Part shown: piece after piece, positions 4,733 through 7,069 of the stretch
Position numbering within the stretch: the stretch's first letter is position 1
How the letters are laid out: the number at the start of each line of letters is the position of its first letter
Assembly: GCA_903928835.1 (NCBI GenBank)
Contig: CAIYSK010000022.1
Coordinates: 1-7,069, forward strand
Length of the DNA: 7,069 nucleotides
Direction of reading: 5' to 3'
DNA from: an uncultured cyanobacterium
GTDB taxonomy: Bacteria > Cyanobacteriota > Cyanobacteriia > PCC-6307 > Cyanobiaceae
Made by a program: the position numbers and the translations under genes
The notes under the pieces: generated by a model
Seen by the model: only the letters and a program-made list of their open reading frames with translations
What the model was told of the DNA's origin: nothing
The model's database searches: none

Positions 4733-6256
4733 CTAGTCCCCGTTCTGCAAGCTCGGAACCACGGCCAGGGCGGCGACCAACCCCAACCCCATAATCACCA
4801 AGGCTGGCACCAAGGCAGCCCCAACCCGTTCGTCGCTGGCGTACTGGTAAACCCGCACCGCCAGGGTGTCGTAGTCGAAGGGCCGCAGCGCAAAGGTGAG
4901 CGGCAATTCCTTCACGGTGTCGACAAACACCAGCAGGGCCGCCACCAACAGCGGCCCGCGCAGCAGCGGCAGATGGATGCTCCGCAGCACCTCAAACCAA
5001 GGGCTCCCCAGGCTGGCTGCCGATTCATCCACGCTGGGGGAGATGCGCTCCAAGGCAGCATCCAAGCCCCCCTTGGCCACCGCCAGAAAGCGATCGCCGT
5101 AGCCCCACACCAGCAGGGCCAGGGGCGCCAAACCCAGGCCACCACCCAACAGCAAAAAGGCCAGGGCCAGAACGGTGCCTGGAATCGCGTAGCCCATGCC
5201 CGCCCCAAAGCTGATGGCCCTGAGCCATGGATTCGGAAGCCAGCGATTGGCCACCGCCAACAGCAGGGCCGCCGCCACGGTGATCGCCGTGGCGGCCAAG
5301 GCCAGGGCAAAGGTGTGCAGCGACAAGCTCGCCAAGTCCTCGCTCGAATCCGGCGGGAGTTGCCCCCAACTGATGCCAACCCACAGCAGGGGGAATCCCA
5401 AGCTGGCCAGGGGGGGAAGCAGGGCGCAGAGCTGGGCCAGCCCCTGGCGCCAGCCCTCCAGGGGCCAGCGGCTCGCCGGAGCACTCTCCTGGCCCGCGCT
5501 CCACAGGCGACTGCGGCGGCGAAAACCGCGTTCCGCCCAAACCAGCCCCACCACGATCACCATGGTGACCAGGGCCAAGCCAATCGCTCCTTCAATGTCG
5601 CCGTCTCCCTGCCAACGGTCGAGGATGCCCGCCGAGAGGGTGGGTACGCCGAGGAGCTGAACGGCGCCAAACTCATTCACCACTTCCATGCCGGCCAGGG
5701 CCATGCCAGCACCAATCGCTGGCACCGCCATCGGCAAGGCCACCCGCCAAAAACAGCCCCAGGGCCCCACCCCCAACGAGCGAGACGCGTCCTGCAGCCG
5801 CGCCCCACTGAGGCCAAAGCACTCCGTACTCAGCAAAAACACGTAGCTGTAGGTACACAAGCTCAGCACCAGCACGGCCCAGGCCAGGCCATGGACCCGC
5901 CAGCCCACCCGGCTGCCCAAATCCACCAAGGTGGCGGCCAGTAAGTAACTCGGAATTGCCAAAGGCAAGAGCTGGGCAATCTGCAACCAGCGGCGACCTG
6001 GAAAGTGGCAGCGGGCCGTCAACCAACCGTTGGCCGTACCCAGGCAGGCCCCCAACACCCCAACCCCAACCAGCAGCAGCACGGTGTTCTGGATCTGTTC
6101 AGCGCCACTGGGGCCAAGGGCCAGCAAACCAGCCCAGCCCCTGCGGCTTGCCACCCAAAGCAGGGCCCCGAGCGGCAGCAAGGCCAACAGGCTGACCAGC
6201 AGCACCCCAGCGGCCAGAAAGGAACGCTGGGGTGCCAGGGCGTGCTTGAGCATCAC
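4733..6256 (-). CDS. futB: Ferric iron ABC transporter permease FutB
   Basis: 507 residues; the inner-membrane channel of the iron importer. It is a fused double permease of the FbpB/FutB type: two related halves of about six helices each, linked near residues 240-275 by a polar stretch (RGFRRRSRLWSAGQES). Each half carries the cytoplasmic EAA-type loop that docks on the ATPase: SRSLGVGPWGCFWRVALP (158-175) and SAASLGSPWFEVLRSIHLP (412-430). The family usually has about 500-550 residues, so the length is complete. The start is GTG at 6256 or, three bases later, ATG at 6253; the ATG overlaps the TGA of a four-codon minicistron. It follows futA by 25 bp and is surely cotranscribed with it. Its stop is 11 bp from that of convergent futC, with no hairpin between them. 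Confidence 0.93.
   Translation of the reverse strand: MMLKHALAPQRSFLAAGVLLVSLLALLPLGALLWVASRRGWAGLLALGPSGAEQIQNTVLLLVGVGVLGACLGTANGWLTARCHFPGRRWLQIAQLLPLAIPSYLLAATLVDLGSRVGWRVHGLAWAVLVLSLCTYSYVFLLSTECFGLSGARLQDASRSLGVGPWGCFWRVALPMAVPAIGAGMALAGMEVVNEFGAVQLLGVPTLSAGILDRWQGDGDIEGAIGLALVTMVIVVGLVWAERGFRRRSRLWSAGQESAPASRWPLEGWRQGLAQLCALLPPLASLGFPLLWVGISWGQLPPDSSEDLASLSLHTFALALAATAITVAAALLLAVANRWLPNPWLRAISFGAGMGYAIPGTVLALAFLLLGGGLGLAPLALLVWGYGDRFLAVAKGGLDAALERISPSVDESAASLGSPWFEVLRSIHLPLLRGPLLVAALLVFVDTVKELPLTFALRPFDYDTLAVRVYQYASDERVGAALVPALVIMGLGLVAALAVVPSLQNGD
5090..5097. repeat. HIP1 palindrome
   Basis: GCGATCGC, the highly iterated palindrome of many cyanobacterial genomes, occurs once, inside futB. 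A single copy in 7 kb is sparse and of little diagnostic weight, but fits a cyanobacterial origin. Confidence 0.7.
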
Positions 6257-6270
6257 GTCTTAAGCATCAC
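6243..6270 (-). repeat. 14-bp tandem duplication at the futB start
   Basis: Read on the minus strand, GTGATGCTTAAGAC (6270-6257) is followed directly by GTGATGCTCAAGCA (6256-6243), identical at 11 of 14 bases. The second copy holds the futB start; the first repeats the start codons out of frame. Confidence 0.75.
6253..6267 (-). other. Four-codon minicistron overlapping the futB start
   Basis: ATG CTT AAG ACG TGA, read on the minus strand, encodes MLKT. Its TGA shares one A with the ATG of futB at 6253 (TGATG), an arrangement typical of translational coupling. It arises from the 14-bp duplication. No strong ribosome site precedes it, so translation is not proven; it may be only a by-product of the duplication. 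Confidence 0.25.
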
Positions 6271-6281
6271 GGTTTGAGGTC

Positions 6282-7069
6282 TTATTTCCAGCCACTAGCT
6301 TCCATCAGGTTGATGGCAGCTGAGTTTTTGGCCCCCAATTGCTGGGCCGAAACACCATCGCCCTTGAAGGGGCCAAAGCGTTTGAGGGTGGCGTTATCGC
6401 CATAGCCCTTCAGGGGATATTCATTGTTGGCTTCGGCATAACCGCGACCCCCCGATGGGGACGCCAGAAATTCAATCAACTTCAGGGCCGCCTCGGGATT
6501 CTTGGCGTAGCGGGTCACACCGGCACCGGTGATGTTGACGTGGGCGGGCTTGGGGAAGATCACCTTGAGCTGGCTGGCCAAGGCGCGATCGGCCGCGCCA
6601 CTCTCCCCGTTGAGCATCCGGGCCACGTAATAGGTGTTCACCAGGCCCACCCCACATTGGCCCTTGCCAATGGCACGAATCAACGGAGTATCCGAGGTGA
6701 AATAGGGCTGGGTGACATTGGCTGTCATCCCTTGCACCCACTTGGTGGTCAAGGCACTGCCGCGCAGAATCAATTGATCGGCGACCAGGGATTGGTTATA
6801 CACACTCTTGCGATCCCGCAGGCATAGTTTGCCCTTGAGCTGGGGATTAGCGAGATCGGCATAGCTGGTGATCTTGGCGGCATTCACCAGCTTTGGGTTC
6901 AGCACCACCACCCTGAGCCTGCGGGTCAGGCCATACCAGCGGCCCTTGGGATCCCGCAAATCCAGGGGGACATCGCGCAGCAGCTGGAAGGAGCGGGTGC
7001 GCTGGAAGAGACCCAGATCAGCGGCCCGATCCAGGCGGGCCGCATCCACCAGCACCAACACATCCGCAG
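6282..7069 (-). CDS. futA: Ferric iron-binding protein FutA/IdiA, 5' end missing
   Basis: The C-terminal 262 residues of the periplasmic Fe(III)-binding protein; the signal peptide and first part lie beyond the window edge, where the frame is still open. Numbering from the GTG codon at 7061, features typical of FutA1/IdiA are: VLVDAARLDRAADLGLFQ (3-20), DLRDPKGRWYGLTRR (34-48), VYNQSLVADQL (87-97), CGVGLVNTYYVARML (136-150) and ITGAGVTRYAKNPEAA (177-192), ending in LMEASGWK. The tyrosine of VYNQSL (88) and the pair in NTYY (144-145) correspond to three of the Fe(III)-coordinating tyrosines known from FutA1; the remaining ligands would lie upstream. It would hand iron to FutB. It is the first visible gene of the futA-futB transcript; its promoter, and any Fur or IdiB site controlling it, is outside the window. 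Confidence 0.93.
   Translation of the reverse strand, partial: ADVLVLVDAARLDRAADLGLFQRTRSFQLLRDVPLDLRDPKGRWYGLTRRLRVVVLNPKLVNAAKITSYADLANPQLKGKLCLRDRKSVYNQSLVADQLILRGSALTTKWVQGMTANVTQPYFTSDTPLIRAIGKGQCGVGLVNTYYVARMLNGESGAADRALASQLKVIFPKPAHVNITGAGVTRYAKNPEAALKLIEFLASPSGGRGYAEANNEYPLKGYGDNATLKRFGPFKGDGVSAQQLGAKNSAAINLMEASGWK

Noticed and set aside
4973..5944. Long plus-strand open frame of 323 codons opposite futB
   Set aside because: It is antisense to a clear permease, rich in Q, G, P, H and R as expected from reading hydrophobic GC-rich codons backwards, and has no recognisable domain.
6339..6827. Plus-strand open frame of 162 codons opposite futA
   Set aside because: Antisense shadow of a well-conserved binding protein; composition and lack of family resemblance argue against it.
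1..7069. CRISPR arrays, tRNA or rRNA genes, insertion sequences
   Set aside because: No regularly spaced repeats, no tRNA-like folds or rRNA signatures, and no transposase-like reading frame were seen.

Overview
The window looks like a chromosomal segment of a GC-rich picocyanobacterium (Synechococcus/Cyanobium type). The grounds are a FutABC/IdiA-type ferric iron transporter of the cyanobacterial kind, a Nif11-type small protein, tight gene packing with several GTG/TTG starts and weak Shine-Dalgarno signals, and one copy of the cyanobacterial palindrome HIP1 (GCGATCGC). The assignment comes from gene content only; no rRNA or other marker is present.

Left part (1-1795): a short Nif11-like peptide gene on the minus strand; divergent from it a small hypothetical protein, then a six-helix GAP/LysE-like membrane protein on the plus strand. 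That gene meets a small minus-strand PepSY-associated-type membrane protein tail to tail, their stop codons sharing one CTAG. Upstream of the latter is an orphan plus-strand reading-frame end followed by a long perfect hairpin that looks like a terminator.

Middle (1796-2994): an isolated, visibly AT-richer gene for a four-helix, bestrophin-like/DUF4239-like membrane protein, flanked by two non-coding gaps. The second gap (2760-2994) holds a hairpin and a weak Fur-like half-match in front of the regulator gene.

Right part (2995-7069): an iron acquisition locus. A Crp/Fnr-family regulator resembling the iron-stress activator IdiB is followed after 11 bp by futC (ATPase) on the plus strand. Convergent to them, on the minus strand, are futA (ferric-iron binding protein, 5' end outside the window) and futB (fused double permease). 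FutA would capture Fe(III) in the periplasm, FutB would form the membrane channel and FutC would power it; the regulator probably adjusts expression to iron supply. The three transporter subunits are thus made from two converging transcripts.

I found no clear evidence of a wholly new system. The most useful leads are the cysteine-rich regulator beside futC, short tandem duplications at the 5' ends of three genes (one making a four-codon minicistron overlapping the futB start), a possible rearrangement junction near 1630-1645, and the AT-rich membrane-protein gene.
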